Below are positions 7,823 through 16,676 of a stretch of DNA of 64,000 nucleotides, in pieces. Within the stretch, counting starts at the first letter, position 1; each line of letters begins with the position of its first letter. A program made the translations under genes and the position numbers. Source of the DNA: Ga0074130 sp035565355 (GTDB lineage: Bacteria > Pseudomonadota > Gammaproteobacteria > Burkholderiales > Rhodocyclaceae); assembly GCA_035565355.1 (NCBI GenBank), contig DATMSM010000091.1:1-64000 (forward strand). Reading direction: 5' to 3'. A model generated the notes under the pieces. That model was not told the DNA's origin, searched no databases, and worked only from the letters and a program-made list of their open reading frames with translations.

Positions 7823-10800
7823 ATGACGGCTTCGAGCAACTTTGCCTTCCTCACCGAGCATGACCCCGTCTTCCTGCAACTGGCCACCACGGCCGAGCAG
7901 GTATTTGCCGCCGACCCCAACACCACGCTGATCAAGCTGCGCCAGCTCGGCGAAGCCATCGCACAGGACATTGCCGCACGCGTCGGTATTGAAATCACTG
8001 CCGAGAGCACACAGGCCGACCTGCTCTACAAGCTCAACCGCGAAATCAACCTCGACGCCACCGTGCGCAGCCTCTTCCACACCCTGCGTATCGAAGGCAA
8101 CAAAGCCACCCACCAGTTCCGCACCCAGCACAAGGAGGCCATGGACGGCCTGCGCGTAGCCCGTGCATTGGCCGTCTGGTTCCATCAGAGCTTCGGCAAG
8201 ACCGGCAGCAGCTTCAAGCCCGGCCCTTTCATCGCTCCTGCCGACCCCAGCGCCCAACTCAACGCCCTGCAGGCGGAAATCGCGCAATTGCGCGCCGATC
8301 TTGCCAGTCAACATCAGGCGCAGGACAACAACCAGCAGTTGGCCACACTGCTCGAACAGGAGCAGGCGCAGTTCGCCGTGCTCTCAAAGCAGATGGAAGC
8401 TGAAGTCGCCGCCTCACTGGCGCTGGCCGAAGAGCAGAGCGCCTTGGTCGATCAACTGAAGGCTGATTTCGAGGTCCGCCTTAAGGCCCTGCAAGCGCAG
8501 CTTGAAGACAGCCAGAACACCACAAAACAGGTCACTCAAAGCACGCAGACAGCCGCCAAGCAGCTCGTCCTTAGCGAAGAGCTCACGCGCATCCTCATCG
8601 ACCAGCAGCTCATCGAAGCCGGCTGGGAGGCCGACACCCAGCGCCTCGCCTACAAGAAGGGGGCACGGCCGGCCAAGGGCAAAAATCAGGCAATTGCGGA
8701 GTGGCCCACGCAGAATCAGCAGCGCGCCGACTATGTGCTGTTCGCCGGTTTGACTCCGCTGGCCGTGGTCGAAGCCAAGCGCGAAAACGAAAACGTCGCC
8801 GGCAAGATTCCGCAGGCAGAGCGTTACGCCACCGGCTTTCGGCAACTCGAGAGCTTCGAGCCCGCCTGGAAACTCGAAGGCCGTGCATGCGGCTGGCCGG
8901 ATGCTCAAGGCCAGACCTTCGAAATTCCCTTCGTCTACTCCAGTAATAGCCGCTCGTACATGCCTCAGCTCGCCGAGCACAGCGGCACCTGGTTCCGCGA
9001 CGTGCGCAGCCCCTCGAATCTCGCGCGTCCGCTGGTCGACTTTCACGGCCCGGACGGCCTGCTTGATCAACTGACCCGCAGCAGGACCGAAGCCGAAGAG
9101 AAGCTCAAACAGGAAGGCTTTTCCTATCTGCACCTTCGCGACTATCAGGAGCGCGCCATCCAGAGCGTCGAAGCCGCACTCGCCGCCGGACAGCGCAACT
9201 GCCTGGTCGCCATGGCCACCGGCACCGGCAAGACGCGCACCATCATCGGCCTCATGTACCGCCTGCTCAAGGCCGAGCGCTTCCGCCGCATTCTCTTTCT
9301 GGTCGACCGCACTGCCCTGGGCGAACAGGCGCAGGGCGACTTCGACGAAGCACTGCTGGAACAGAACCAGCCGCTCTCCAGCATCTACAACATCGCCGAA
9401 CTGGGCGATATGGCGGCCGAGGCCGAAACCCGCATCCAGGTCGCCACCGTACAAGCCATGGTCAAGCGCGTCCTGCAATCGGACACCCCGCCCGGCATTG
9501 CCACCTTCGACTGCATCATCATCGACGAAGCTCACCGTGGCTACACACTCGATCAGGACATGACCGAAGGCGAAATGGCCGTGCGCGACCAGGCCCAGTA
9601 CCTCTCCACCTACCGGCGCGTGCTCGACCATTTCGACGCCGTCAAGATTGCGCTCACCGCCACGCCGGCCAAACACACCACCGAGATTTTCGGCAAGCCG
9701 GTCTACACCTATTCCTACCGCGAAGCCGTGGCCGACGACTGGCTCATCGACCACGAACCGCCGATCCGCTACCAGACCCTGCTCACTCAGAAAGGCATCA
9801 AGTTCGAAAAGGGCGAAACCGTCAGCGCCATCAACTTCGGCACCGGCGCGATCGAGCAGGCCACGCTCGACGATGAACTCAACTTCGAAGTCGAGGCTTT
9901 CAACCGCCGCGTCCTCAACGAAGACTTCAACCGCGTCATCTGCGAACAGCTCGCGCAGGAGCTCGATCCGCTGGGCGAAGAGAAGACCATGATCTTCTGC
10001 GCCACCGACCTGCACGCCGACACCGTCAAGCGCCTGCTCGACGACGCTTTCAAGGCCGTGCATGGCGAAGCCTATGCCGAAGCCGCGGTGCGCAAGATCA
10101 CCGGCAAATCCGACAAGGTCGGCGAACTGATCAAGCGTTTCAAGAACGAGCGTTACCCCAACATCGCCATCACCGTCGATCTGCTCACTACCGGCATCGA
10201 CGTGCCCAGGATCTGCAACCTCGTCTTCATGCGCAAGGTTCGCTCGCGCATCCTCTACGAGCAGATGATAGGCCGCGCCACACGCCGCTGCGACGAGATC
10301 GGCAAGACTGTCTTCCGCATCTACGACCCGGTCGATCTCTACCGCGACCTGCAGGCCGTCAGCACCATGCGCCCGCTGGTCAAGGACCCCAACGTCACGC
10401 TTGAGCAGCTCATCGCCGAACTCGACGACCCCGCCAGCTTCACGGCTGCAGGCGTTGCCGCCGATAGCAGCCACGCCCACGATGTGCTCGACGCCATCAG
10501 CCAGAAACTCATGCGTGTGCTGCGCGATGCCACCCACAAGGCCGAGAAACGCCCCGCCCTCAAGACCCGCCTCGCCGAACTCGAACAGCACTGGAATGTC
10601 GCCCCCGCCGAGCTACACAGCCACCTGCGCAAACTCGGTCCGCAAGCCGCCGCCGAATTCATCCGCCAGCAGGCCGGCCTGCTTGAGCAGATCAACGAAA
10701 TCAAGGCCCTCGTCGGCAGCCTCTACATGCCGGTCATCTCCGGCCACAAGGATGAATTCAAGCTGCGCGAGCAAAGCTACGGCCAGTACAACAAGCCCGA

Positions 10801-11296
10801 GGACTATCTCGACAGTTTCAGCCGCTTCATCCGCGAACAGCTCAACCAGTCGGTCGCCCTGGGCGTGGTCGTCAATCGTCCCAAGGACCTCACCCGCGAG
10901 CAGCTCAAGGAAGTACGCCTCCTGCTCGACCAGCACGGCTACCCCGAAGCGCGCCTGCAAACTGCCTGGCGCAACAAGACCAATCACGAAATCGCCGCCA
11001 GCATCGTCGGCTACATCCGTCAGGCCGCGCTCGGCGAAGCCCTGATTCCCTTCGAGCAGCGCATCGCCTTGGCCATGGACAAGATCTACGCCCTCACCGC
11101 CTGGTCACCGATGCAGCGCCAGTGGCTGGGGCGGCTGGCCAAGCAGCTCAGCCACGAAGTCGTGATCGACAATGACTTCGTGAACCGCGCTTTCGCCCCC
11201 GATGGTGGCGCCAAACAGCTCGACGTGCGCCTCGGCGGCAAGCTGGAAAACGTGCTCGACACCCTGGCCGCAGCGCTCTGGCCCAGCGCAGCTTGA
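7823..11296 (+). CDS. hsdR: Type I restriction endonuclease subunit R
   Basis: Motor-nuclease subunit of a type I restriction system (1157 aa). N-terminal DUF4145-like domain (about residues 10-125, with RIEGNKATHQFR), then a predicted coiled coil (about 145-260). The PD-(D/E)xK nuclease has D in RADYVLF near residue 302 and EAK near 315. The SF2 translocase has P-loop ATGTGKT near 464, DEAH near 566, LTATPA near 610, TTGIDVP near 786 and GRATRR near 815. The C-terminus (after about 880) resembles the EcoEI-type helical domain that docks on the methylase. The start is taken at ATG 7823; a TTG at 7802 is also in frame. The gene opens the defence island. It is separated from hsdM by the fic gene instead of being adjacent. 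Confidence 0.95.
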   Translation: MTASSNFAFLTEHDPVFLQLATTAEQVFAADPNTTLIKLRQLGEAIAQDIAARVGIEITAESTQADLLYKLNREINLDATVRSLFHTLRIEGNKATHQFRTQHKEAMDGLRVARALAVWFHQSFGKTGSSFKPGPFIAPADPSAQLNALQAEIAQLRADLASQHQAQDNNQQLATLLEQEQAQFAVLSKQMEAEVAASLALAEEQSALVDQLKADFEVRLKALQAQLEDSQNTTKQVTQSTQTAAKQLVLSEELTRILIDQQLIEAGWEADTQRLAYKKGARPAKGKNQAIAEWPTQNQQRADYVLFAGLTPLAVVEAKRENENVAGKIPQAERYATGFRQLESFEPAWKLEGRACGWPDAQGQTFEIPFVYSSNSRSYMPQLAEHSGTWFRDVRSPSNLARPLVDFHGPDGLLDQLTRSRTEAEEKLKQEGFSYLHLRDYQERAIQSVEAALAAGQRNCLVAMATGTGKTRTIIGLMYRLLKAERFRRILFLVDRTALGEQAQGDFDEALLEQNQPLSSIYNIAELGDMAAEAETRIQVATVQAMVKRVLQSDTPPGIATFDCIIIDEAHRGYTLDQDMTEGEMAVRDQAQYLSTYRRVLDHFDAVKIALTATPAKHTTEIFGKPVYTYSYREAVADDWLIDHEPPIRYQTLLTQKGIKFEKGETVSAINFGTGAIEQATLDDELNFEVEAFNRRVLNEDFNRVICEQLAQELDPLGEEKTMIFCATDLHADTVKRLLDDAFKAVHGEAYAEAAVRKITGKSDKVGELIKRFKNERYPNIAITVDLLTTGIDVPRICNLVFMRKVRSRILYEQMIGRATRRCDEIGKTVFRIYDPVDLYRDLQAVSTMRPLVKDPNVTLEQLIAELDDPASFTAAGVAADSSHAHDVLDAISQKLMRVLRDATHKAEKRPALKTRLAELEQHWNVAPAELHSHLRKLGPQAAAEFIRQQAGLLEQINEIKALVGSLYMPVISGHKDEFKLREQSYGQYNKPEDYLDSFSRFIREQLNQSVALGVVVNRPKDLTREQLKEVRLLLDQHGYPEARLQTAWRNKTNHEIAASIVGYIRQAALGEALIPFEQRIALAMDKIYALTAWSPMQRQWLGRLAKQLSHEVVIDNDFVNRAFAPDGGAKQLDVRLGGKLENVLDTLAAALWPSAA

Positions 11297-11335
11297 TACA
11301 TGGAGCCTGGCTGCATTGAGCCAAACACCACCCAT

Positions 11336-11389
11336 ATTCGGCTCACAATAAAAATTAATATGAGCCGAATAATGCTAATATTCGGCTCA
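11336..11389. promoter_or_regulatory. Three-copy inverted-repeat array upstream of fic (candidate operator)
   Basis: The 10-mer ATTCGGCTCA occurs at 11336-11345, inverted at 11361-11370 and direct again at 11380-11389. The middle copy therefore forms a palindrome with each neighbour. The spacers are AT-rich and include TAATAT at 11376-11381, a possible -10 box. It ends 23 nt before the fic start. Binding by the winged-helix tail of the Fic protein is a hypothesis; what is seen is the repeat structure. Confidence 0.65.
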
Positions 11390-11412
11390 CCTCACCGACA
11401 GAAGCTACCCCG

Positions 11413-12600
11413 ATGCCCCACTGGATCTGGCAAGCACCCGACTGGCCTCAGTTCACCTGGCAAGCCGATGCCCTCGCGCCCCTGCTGCGTGAGGTCACGC
11501 ACGCCCAGGGCACCCTGCTCGGCCGTGCCCAGGGTTCCGAACCCGAGTTGCGCGCCAGCTTCAGCCTCGATGCCCTGCTACAGAACATCGTCAACTCCAG
11601 CGCCATTGAAGGCGAAAGCCTCAACGTCGGCTCGGTGCGCTCCTCCATCGCCCGCCGCCTCGGTCTCAGCGACGAGAGCAGCGCTCCGCCCGAAGCGCGC
11701 AGCGAAGGCCTGGCCCAGATCATGTGGGACGCTACCAGCGCACTCGATGCGCCGCTCGATGCGGCACGTCTGCTGCAATGGCATCGCTGGCTGTTTGCCG
11801 GCGCAGACAATGAGCTGGGGCGCAAAATCCGCATCGGCGACTGGCGCGGCCCCGACACCATGCAGGTCGTCTCCGGCCGGCTCGATCGCCCCACCGTGCA
11901 CTTCGAAGCCCCTCCGCGGGAAGGGCTGGAAGCCAGAATCGAAGAGTTCATCGATTGGTTCAACGCCAGCCGCGCCGACACCACGCTCGACCCGCTGCTG
12001 CGCGCTGCCATTGCGCACTTCTGGTTTGTCACCCTGCACCCCTTCGACGACGGCAACGGCCGCCTCACCCGCGCCCTCACCGACCTCGCGCTGGCCCAGG
12101 GCGAACAGCAGAGCATCCGCTTCTATGCCATGTCGGTCGCCATCCTCGCCGAACGGCGCGCCTACTACGCCCAGCTCGAAGCCGCGCAGAAAATGCGCGC
12201 CGCGGCTGATCCGCTCGACCTCACCCCCTGGCTGAGCTGGTTTCTGCATACCCTGCTCGCCGCCCTCCACAGTGCCAGCGCGCAGATCGACCGCATCCTC
12301 GCCAAGAGCCGCTTCTGGCGCGAACCGCGCGCCCAGGGCCTGCTGCCCGAACAGATCAAGGTGCTCAACCGCCTGCTCGACGGCGACCAGCCTGACCGCG
12401 GCGGATTCGAGCACGGCATCAGCGCCAGCCAGTATCAGGCCGTGGCCAAGGTCTCCAAGGCCACCGCCACCCGCCACCTCGCCGATCTGCTGGCGCGCGG
12501 CTGCCTCGTCAAGCTGCCGGGCGGCGGCCGCTCCACCCGTTATCAAATGCACTGGCCGCAACAGGATGCCGCCATGCCACCACCATTGGAAACCCTATGA
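11413..12600 (+). CDS. Fic family protein with winged-helix C-terminus
   Basis: 395-aa Fic enzyme, predicted to transfer AMP (or another nucleotide) to a target protein. N-terminal DUF4172-like region (WIWQAPDWPQFTW). The inhibitory-helix motif S62-x3-E66-G67 sits in NSSAIEGES. The complete Fic core HPFDDGNGRLTR is at residues 209-220, with all catalytic and anion-loop residues. The last about 90 residues carry a winged helix (ISASQYQAVAKVSKATATRH) ending in a basic wing. The N-terminal inhibitory motif places it in the autoinhibited class. Its stop overlaps the hsdM start (ATGA), so it is co-translated with the methylase. The context suggests a role in regulating or backing up the restriction system, but the target is unknown. 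Confidence 0.93.
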   Translation: MPHWIWQAPDWPQFTWQADALAPLLREVTHAQGTLLGRAQGSEPELRASFSLDALLQNIVNSSAIEGESLNVGSVRSSIARRLGLSDESSAPPEARSEGLAQIMWDATSALDAPLDAARLLQWHRWLFAGADNELGRKIRIGDWRGPDTMQVVSGRLDRPTVHFEAPPREGLEARIEEFIDWFNASRADTTLDPLLRAAIAHFWFVTLHPFDDGNGRLTRALTDLALAQGEQQSIRFYAMSVAILAERRAYYAQLEAAQKMRAAADPLDLTPWLSWFLHTLLAALHSASAQIDRILAKSRFWREPRAQGLLPEQIKVLNRLLDGDQPDRGGFEHGISASQYQAVAKVSKATATRHLADLLARGCLVKLPGGGRSTRYQMHWPQQDAAMPPPLETL

Positions 12601-14039
12601 GCAACAACGAAATCGTCCAGAAACTCTGGAGCCTGTGCGACGTCCTGCGCGACGACGGCATCAACTACTCCGACTACGTCACCGAGCTGGTGCTGCTGCT
12701 CTTCATCAAGATGGAGCACGAAAACGCCCAGAGCGGCGTGCTCGCCAAGCACCGCCTGCCCGAAGGCGCGCGCTGGCCGGACATTGCCAAGCTCAGCGGT
12801 CTCAACCTGCTCAACCACTATCGCGCCACGCTGCTTGATCTCTCGCAAAGCACCGACCCGCTGCTCGCCGCCATCTATGCCGACGCGCAGACACGCCTCA
12901 AGGAACCGCGCCATCTGGAACAGCTCATCAAGAGCCTGGACGCCATCGACTGGTTCTCCGCCCAGCGCGACGGCCTCGGCGACCTCTACGAAGGCCTGCT
13001 CGAAAAGAACGCCACAGAAACCAAATCCGGCGCCGGCCAATACTTCACCCCGCGCCCGCTCATCGACAGCATCGTCGCCCTGATCAACCCGCAAGTCGGC
13101 GAAACCGTGCAGGACCCGGCGGCGGGAACGGCGGGGTTTCTGATCGCCGCCGACGCCGCCATCCGGGCGCGTACCGACAATCTCTACAGCCTCAATGAAA
13201 AGCAACGCAGCTTCCAGCGCAACCAGGCCTTCATCGGCATGGAGCTGGTACCCGGCACACGCCGCCTCGCGCTCATGAACTGTCTCCTCCACGGCATGGA
13301 AGGCGATGCCGAAGGGGTGGTGCATCTCGGTAACACCCTGGGCAATGCCGGCAGCGCATTGCCCAAAAGCGACATCATGCTCAGCAACCCGCCCTTCGGC
13401 ACCGCCAAGGGCGGCGGCGGGCCCACGCGCGACGACTTCACTTTCGCTACCTCCAACAAGCAGCTCGCCTTTTTGCAGCACATCTACCGCCACCTCAAGG
13501 ACGGCGGCCGCGCCGCCGTGGTGCTGCCCGACAATGTGCTGTTCGAATCCGGCGTCGGCGCCGACATCCGCCGCGACCTCATGGACAAGTGCAATCTGCA
13601 CACCATTTTGAGATTGCCCACCGGCATCTTCTACGCCCAGGGCGTCAAGACCAATGTGCTCTTCTTCGACAAGGTCAGCGACAACGCCACTGGCAGCACA
13701 CAGGAAGTTTGGGTCTACGATCTGCGCACCAATATGCCGCGCTTCGGCAAGCGCACCCCCTTCACGCGCAGCTACTTCGCCGATTTCGAAGCGGCCTACA
13801 CAGCAGAAAACCGCACCGACCAGGGCGAACAAGGCCGCTTCCGCAGCTTCAGCCGCGAGTGGATCAAGGCACGCGGCGACAGCCTCGATATTGCCTGGCT
13901 CAAGGACGAGAACGCCGAAGACTCCGCCGATCTGCCCGAACCGGCCGTGCTGGCGCAGGAAGCGGTGACGGAACTGGAAGGCGCGCTGAGTGAGCTGCAA
14001 GCGCTGCTCAAGGAGCTGGGTGCCGAGGTGGCGGAATGA
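12597..14039 (+). CDS. hsdM: Type I modification methylase subunit M
   Basis: N6-adenine methyltransferase subunit (480 aa). The N-terminal helical HsdM_N domain covers about residues 5-130. The SAM-binding motif I DPAAGTAGFL is near residue 175, and the catalytic motif IV NPPF lies in SNPPFGTAKGGG near residue 265. The motif-IV NPPF is typical of adenine-N6 enzymes. With HsdS it methylates the recognition site; with HsdR it makes the restriction complex. It overlaps fic upstream and hsdS downstream by 4 nt each, so fic-hsdM-hsdS behave as one translationally coupled unit. Confidence 0.96.
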   Translation: MSNNEIVQKLWSLCDVLRDDGINYSDYVTELVLLLFIKMEHENAQSGVLAKHRLPEGARWPDIAKLSGLNLLNHYRATLLDLSQSTDPLLAAIYADAQTRLKEPRHLEQLIKSLDAIDWFSAQRDGLGDLYEGLLEKNATETKSGAGQYFTPRPLIDSIVALINPQVGETVQDPAAGTAGFLIAADAAIRARTDNLYSLNEKQRSFQRNQAFIGMELVPGTRRLALMNCLLHGMEGDAEGVVHLGNTLGNAGSALPKSDIMLSNPPFGTAKGGGGPTRDDFTFATSNKQLAFLQHIYRHLKDGGRAAVVLPDNVLFESGVGADIRRDLMDKCNLHTILRLPTGIFYAQGVKTNVLFFDKVSDNATGSTQEVWVYDLRTNMPRFGKRTPFTRSYFADFEAAYTAENRTDQGEQGRFRSFSREWIKARGDSLDIAWLKDENAEDSADLPEPAVLAQEAVTELEGALSELQALLKELGAEVAE

Positions 14040-15526
14040 GCAGGTTACCGAAGGGGTGGTGTTTTTCACCGCTTGGCGCCCTAGGCTCATGGGGCAGCGG
14101 GGGCACCCCCTCCAAGTCAGTTCCAGCTTATTACGCGAACGGAACAATTCCTTGGTTAGTGATAGGCGATCTAAATGACGCCACAGTTAGAAGCGCAAGC
14201 ACATACATAACCGCTAGTGGACTTGAAAACTCGTCTGCAAAACTCCTGCAACCAAATACTCTCTTGATTGCGATGTATGGCTCAATCGGCAAGCTTGGCA
14301 TTACAGAAATCGAATGTGCGACCAATCAAGCTATTGCGTTCTGTCAGCCGTACGATGGCGTCAACCTGAAGTATCTGTTCCGGGTGTTGCAAAACTCCCG
14401 CTCTGATTTAATGGCTCAAGGGCAAGGCGGAGCCCAGCTAAATATCAGTCAAACGATCCTCAAGGCACATGAAGTCCCCCTCGCCCCGCTCCCCGAACAA
14501 AAACGCATCGCCGACAAGCTCGACAGCACGCTGGCGCGGGTAGAGGCCTGCCGCGACCGTCTCGACCGCCTCCCCGCCCTGCTCAAACGCTTCCGCCAAT
14601 CCATCCTAGCCGCCGCCACCTCCGGCCGCCTGACCGAAGACTGGCGCAAATCAAACAACGCGGATGAACCAAGCCTCAAATCTCTGGCGCTCCCTGCAGG
14701 TTATGCCCGCCTTACCAAGCGCAAAACCGAGATCCTCCCGGTTGATGTTGCCGCGCCCGATGTCCCGAAAAATTGGCTGATAGTTTCTATTGGCGAGCTT
14801 TACGAAAAAAAGGCAATCATTGACTTCGCGGACGGTAACCACGGCAGCCTTTATCCGAGAAAAGAAGAGTTTGGTGACACAGGAACACTATTCCTGACCG
14901 CCTCACAAATCGACGAGTTATGGAACGTTGACCTGAAAGCCTGTTCCCGCTTGGGAACGAAAAAAGCGCAGCAGCTCACCAAAGGCTGGGCTCTCCCACA
15001 AGACGTCCTTCTTACACACAATGCCACCGTCGGTCGTGTGGGAATCCTGCCGATCGATGCTGAAGATGTTCTGCTCGGCACATCCGTGACATTTTTCCGT
15101 ACAAACCCACACGCAATTCTCCCGGGCTATTTGCGTATCGCGTTCTCTAGTCCGTTCTTTCAAGATCAACTGAGATCGGTCATGGCGCAAACTACTCGCG
15201 ACCAAGTGCCTATTACGACGCAAGTTTCATTGCGCGTGCCATTGCCAGGCCTGAATGAACAACACGAAATCGTCCGTCGCGTCGAAACCCTGTTCGCCTT
15301 CGCCGACCGCCTCGAAGCTCGCCTCAGCACTGCCCGCAAGCAGGTAGACCAACTCACCCCCGCCCTGCTCGCCAAGGCCTTCCGTGGCGAACTGGTGCCG
15401 CAAGACCCGGCCGACGAACCCGCCAGCGAACTGCTCAAGCGCCTCGCCGCCAGCCGCGAGCAAGCGCCCAAGATAAAGCGGGGCAAAAATGCGGCGGGCA
15501 AACAACCCATCGCACCCAAAATGTAG
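14036..15526 (+). CDS. hsdS: Type I specificity subunit S
   Basis: DNA-recognition subunit of 496 aa with two target-recognition domains (about residues 1-145 and 235-400). Each is followed by a conserved helical spacer starting LPEQKRIADKLDSTLARVEA or LNEQHEIVRRVETLFAFADR. The two recognition domains are visibly more AT-rich than the helices and the rest of the operon (for example 14130-14470 and 14760-15240). This is the usual mark of domains exchanged between systems. The recognition sequence cannot be deduced. The stop codon lies inside the first repeat of the downstream operator-like array. Confidence 0.95.
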   Translation: MSRLPKGWCFSPLGALGSWGSGGTPSKSVPAYYANGTIPWLVIGDLNDATVRSASTYITASGLENSSAKLLQPNTLLIAMYGSIGKLGITEIECATNQAIAFCQPYDGVNLKYLFRVLQNSRSDLMAQGQGGAQLNISQTILKAHEVPLAPLPEQKRIADKLDSTLARVEACRDRLDRLPALLKRFRQSILAAATSGRLTEDWRKSNNADEPSLKSLALPAGYARLTKRKTEILPVDVAAPDVPKNWLIVSIGELYEKKAIIDFADGNHGSLYPRKEEFGDTGTLFLTASQIDELWNVDLKACSRLGTKKAQQLTKGWALPQDVLLTHNATVGRVGILPIDAEDVLLGTSVTFFRTNPHAILPGYLRIAFSSPFFQDQLRSVMAQTTRDQVPITTQVSLRVPLPGLNEQHEIVRRVETLFAFADRLEARLSTARKQVDQLTPALLAKAFRGELVPQDPADEPASELLKRLAASREQAPKIKRGKNAAGKQPIAPKM

Positions 15527-15560
15527 CAATAAAAGCTACAAACGTAGCAATAAGAGCTAC
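15523..15560. promoter_or_regulatory. Tandem palindromes upstream of the MNT gene (candidate autoregulatory operator)
   Basis: Two 17-nt near-identical units lie at 15523-15539 and 15544-15560. Each is GTAGC-aata(a/g)A-A/G-GCTAC type, with 5-nt inverted arms GTAGC/GCTAC. The unit spacing is 21 bp, two helical turns, so both sites face the same side. The first unit contains the hsdS stop codon. The array ends 30 nt before the ATG of a protein with an N-terminal winged helix, an arrangement expected for autorepression. Confidence 0.7.
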
Positions 15561-15590
15561 AATAACCTTACTCAAAAATCTCCATTAGGT

Positions 15591-16199
15591 ATGGCCATGC
15601 TGATGGATGTTCTGTTCGGCAACTACCGCCAGCGCGCTTTGACACTCCTGCTCCTCAACCCGGAGCAGGACTATCACGTGCGTGAACTAGCGCGCCTCAC
15701 CGGCACCACGGCCGGCACCCTGCACAAGGAACTGGCTCGCCTCGCCAAGGCCGGCCTGCTGCTGCGCCGTGAACAAGGCAATCAGGTGCGCTATCAGGCC
15801 AACACGCAATGCCCGGTATTTGGCGAGCTGGCCGGCCTGTTCCGCAAGACCACCGGCGCCGTGGCGGAGCTGGCCAAATTGCTGGCACCGCTGCAGCCGC
15901 AGCTCGCCCTGATCTTCGGCTCCTACGCACGCGGCACCGAGCACGCCGGCAGCGACATTGATGTGCTCGTGATTGCCGATTGCAGCTTCGCCGATGTCGC
16001 CAAGGCCCTTTATCCTGCACAGGAGATCCTGCAGCGCGAGATCAACCCAGTGCTTTACGCCAGTGACGAACTGCAGCGCCGCGCCGCCAGCGGCGACGGC
16101 TTCATCAATGAAATCCTGAGCCACCCCAAGCTGTTCATCACAGGGAGCGAACATGACCTTGCAAAACTTGCTGGCCATACAGCGCCTGCAGGCCTTTGA
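15591..16199 (+). CDS. Winged-helix + MNT nucleotidyltransferase (antitoxin-type)
   Basis: 202-aa fusion. Residues about 1-75 form a winged helix (YHVRELARLTGTTAGTLHKE with a basic wing RREQGNQVRYQ). Residues about 95-190 form a minimal nucleotidyltransferase with GSYARG at 110-115 and the metal-binding pair S121-D122-I-D124. In MNT/HEPN (type VII-like) modules the MNT protein is the antitoxin that adenylylates or neutralises the HEPN partner. Start chosen at ATG 15591; a second ATG is at 15597. It overlaps the HEPN gene by 47 nt, a long overlap implying tight coupling. DNA-binding to the upstream palindromes is inferred. Confidence 0.88.
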   Translation: MAMLMDVLFGNYRQRALTLLLLNPEQDYHVRELARLTGTTAGTLHKELARLAKAGLLLRREQGNQVRYQANTQCPVFGELAGLFRKTTGAVAELAKLLAPLQPQLALIFGSYARGTEHAGSDIDVLVIADCSFADVAKALYPAQEILQREINPVLYASDELQRRAASGDGFINEILSHPKLFITGSEHDLAKLAGHTAPAGL

Positions 16200-16596
16200 G
16201 CCCACACCGGCCGGTGTGCAACGGCTGCTCGACGCGGCCGCGCGCAACCTGGCCGATGCCCAACTCACTGCACTGAGCGCGGAGAACCGCTTTGATGCTG
16301 CCTACAAGGTGATCCTGCAATGCGCGATGCTCGGCCTATGGGCGCAGGGCTACCGCACCAGCACCAGCCAGCCCGGCCATCACCAGACCGCACTGCAGGC
16401 CCTGCCCAATACACTGGCCCTCAGCACCGACACTGTCATCGTGCTGGATGCCCTGCGCAAGCAGCGCAATCTCAGCGACTACGAAGGTGACCCCATCGCG
16501 GATGCCGCCGTGGCCGAGTGCCTGCAACAGGCAACGCAACTACTGCAACACACCCGGCAGTGGCTGCAAGCGCATCGGCCCGACCTCATTTCCTGA
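16153..16596 (+). CDS. HEPN-like protein, partner of MNT (toxin-type)
   Basis: 147-aa all-helical protein with features of the MNT-linked HEPN group: AARNLADAQ near residue 32, SAENRFDAAYK near 42-52, then a loop with PGHHQT. The diagnostic region reads LRKQRNLSDYEGD, with R105-N106 and Y110. In active HepT-type RNases this motif is Rx4-6H. Here the usual His position is not His, so either the RNase site is altered or the protein belongs to a non-RNase subgroup. It is encoded with a 47-nt overlap behind the MNT gene. Toxin function is inferred from the pairing. Confidence 0.8.
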   Translation: MTLQNLLAIQRLQAFEPTPAGVQRLLDAAARNLADAQLTALSAENRFDAAYKVILQCAMLGLWAQGYRTSTSQPGHHQTALQALPNTLALSTDTVIVLDALRKQRNLSDYEGDPIADAAVAECLQQATQLLQHTRQWLQAHRPDLIS

Positions 16597-16621
16597 TGCA
16601 CTCAGCAACAACTGTTGCCAC

Positions 16622-16654
16622 AAAAGACTGAAGCCGCCCATAGGCGGCTTCAGT
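16622..16654 (-). terminator. Terminator of pepN
   Basis: Perfect 12-bp stem ACTGAAGCCGCC / GGCGGCTTCAGT (16627-16638 and 16643-16654) with a 4-nt loop. On the minus strand it is followed by TTTTG, so it serves pepN; it also separates the defence island from pepN. Confidence 0.85.
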
Positions 16655-16676
16655 CAGGCACAAGCGTAGACCCGAC

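Noticed and set aside
8414..10591. Long open frame (725 codons) on the minus strand across hsdR
   Set aside because: It lies entirely antisense to hsdR, whose motifs are complete. Composition is that of a GC-rich shadow frame and there is no ribosome site.
7823..16596. Integrative element or prophage carrying the defence genes
   Set aside because: No integrase, transposase, att duplication or tRNA at either end; leuA and pepN flank it with ordinary terminators.
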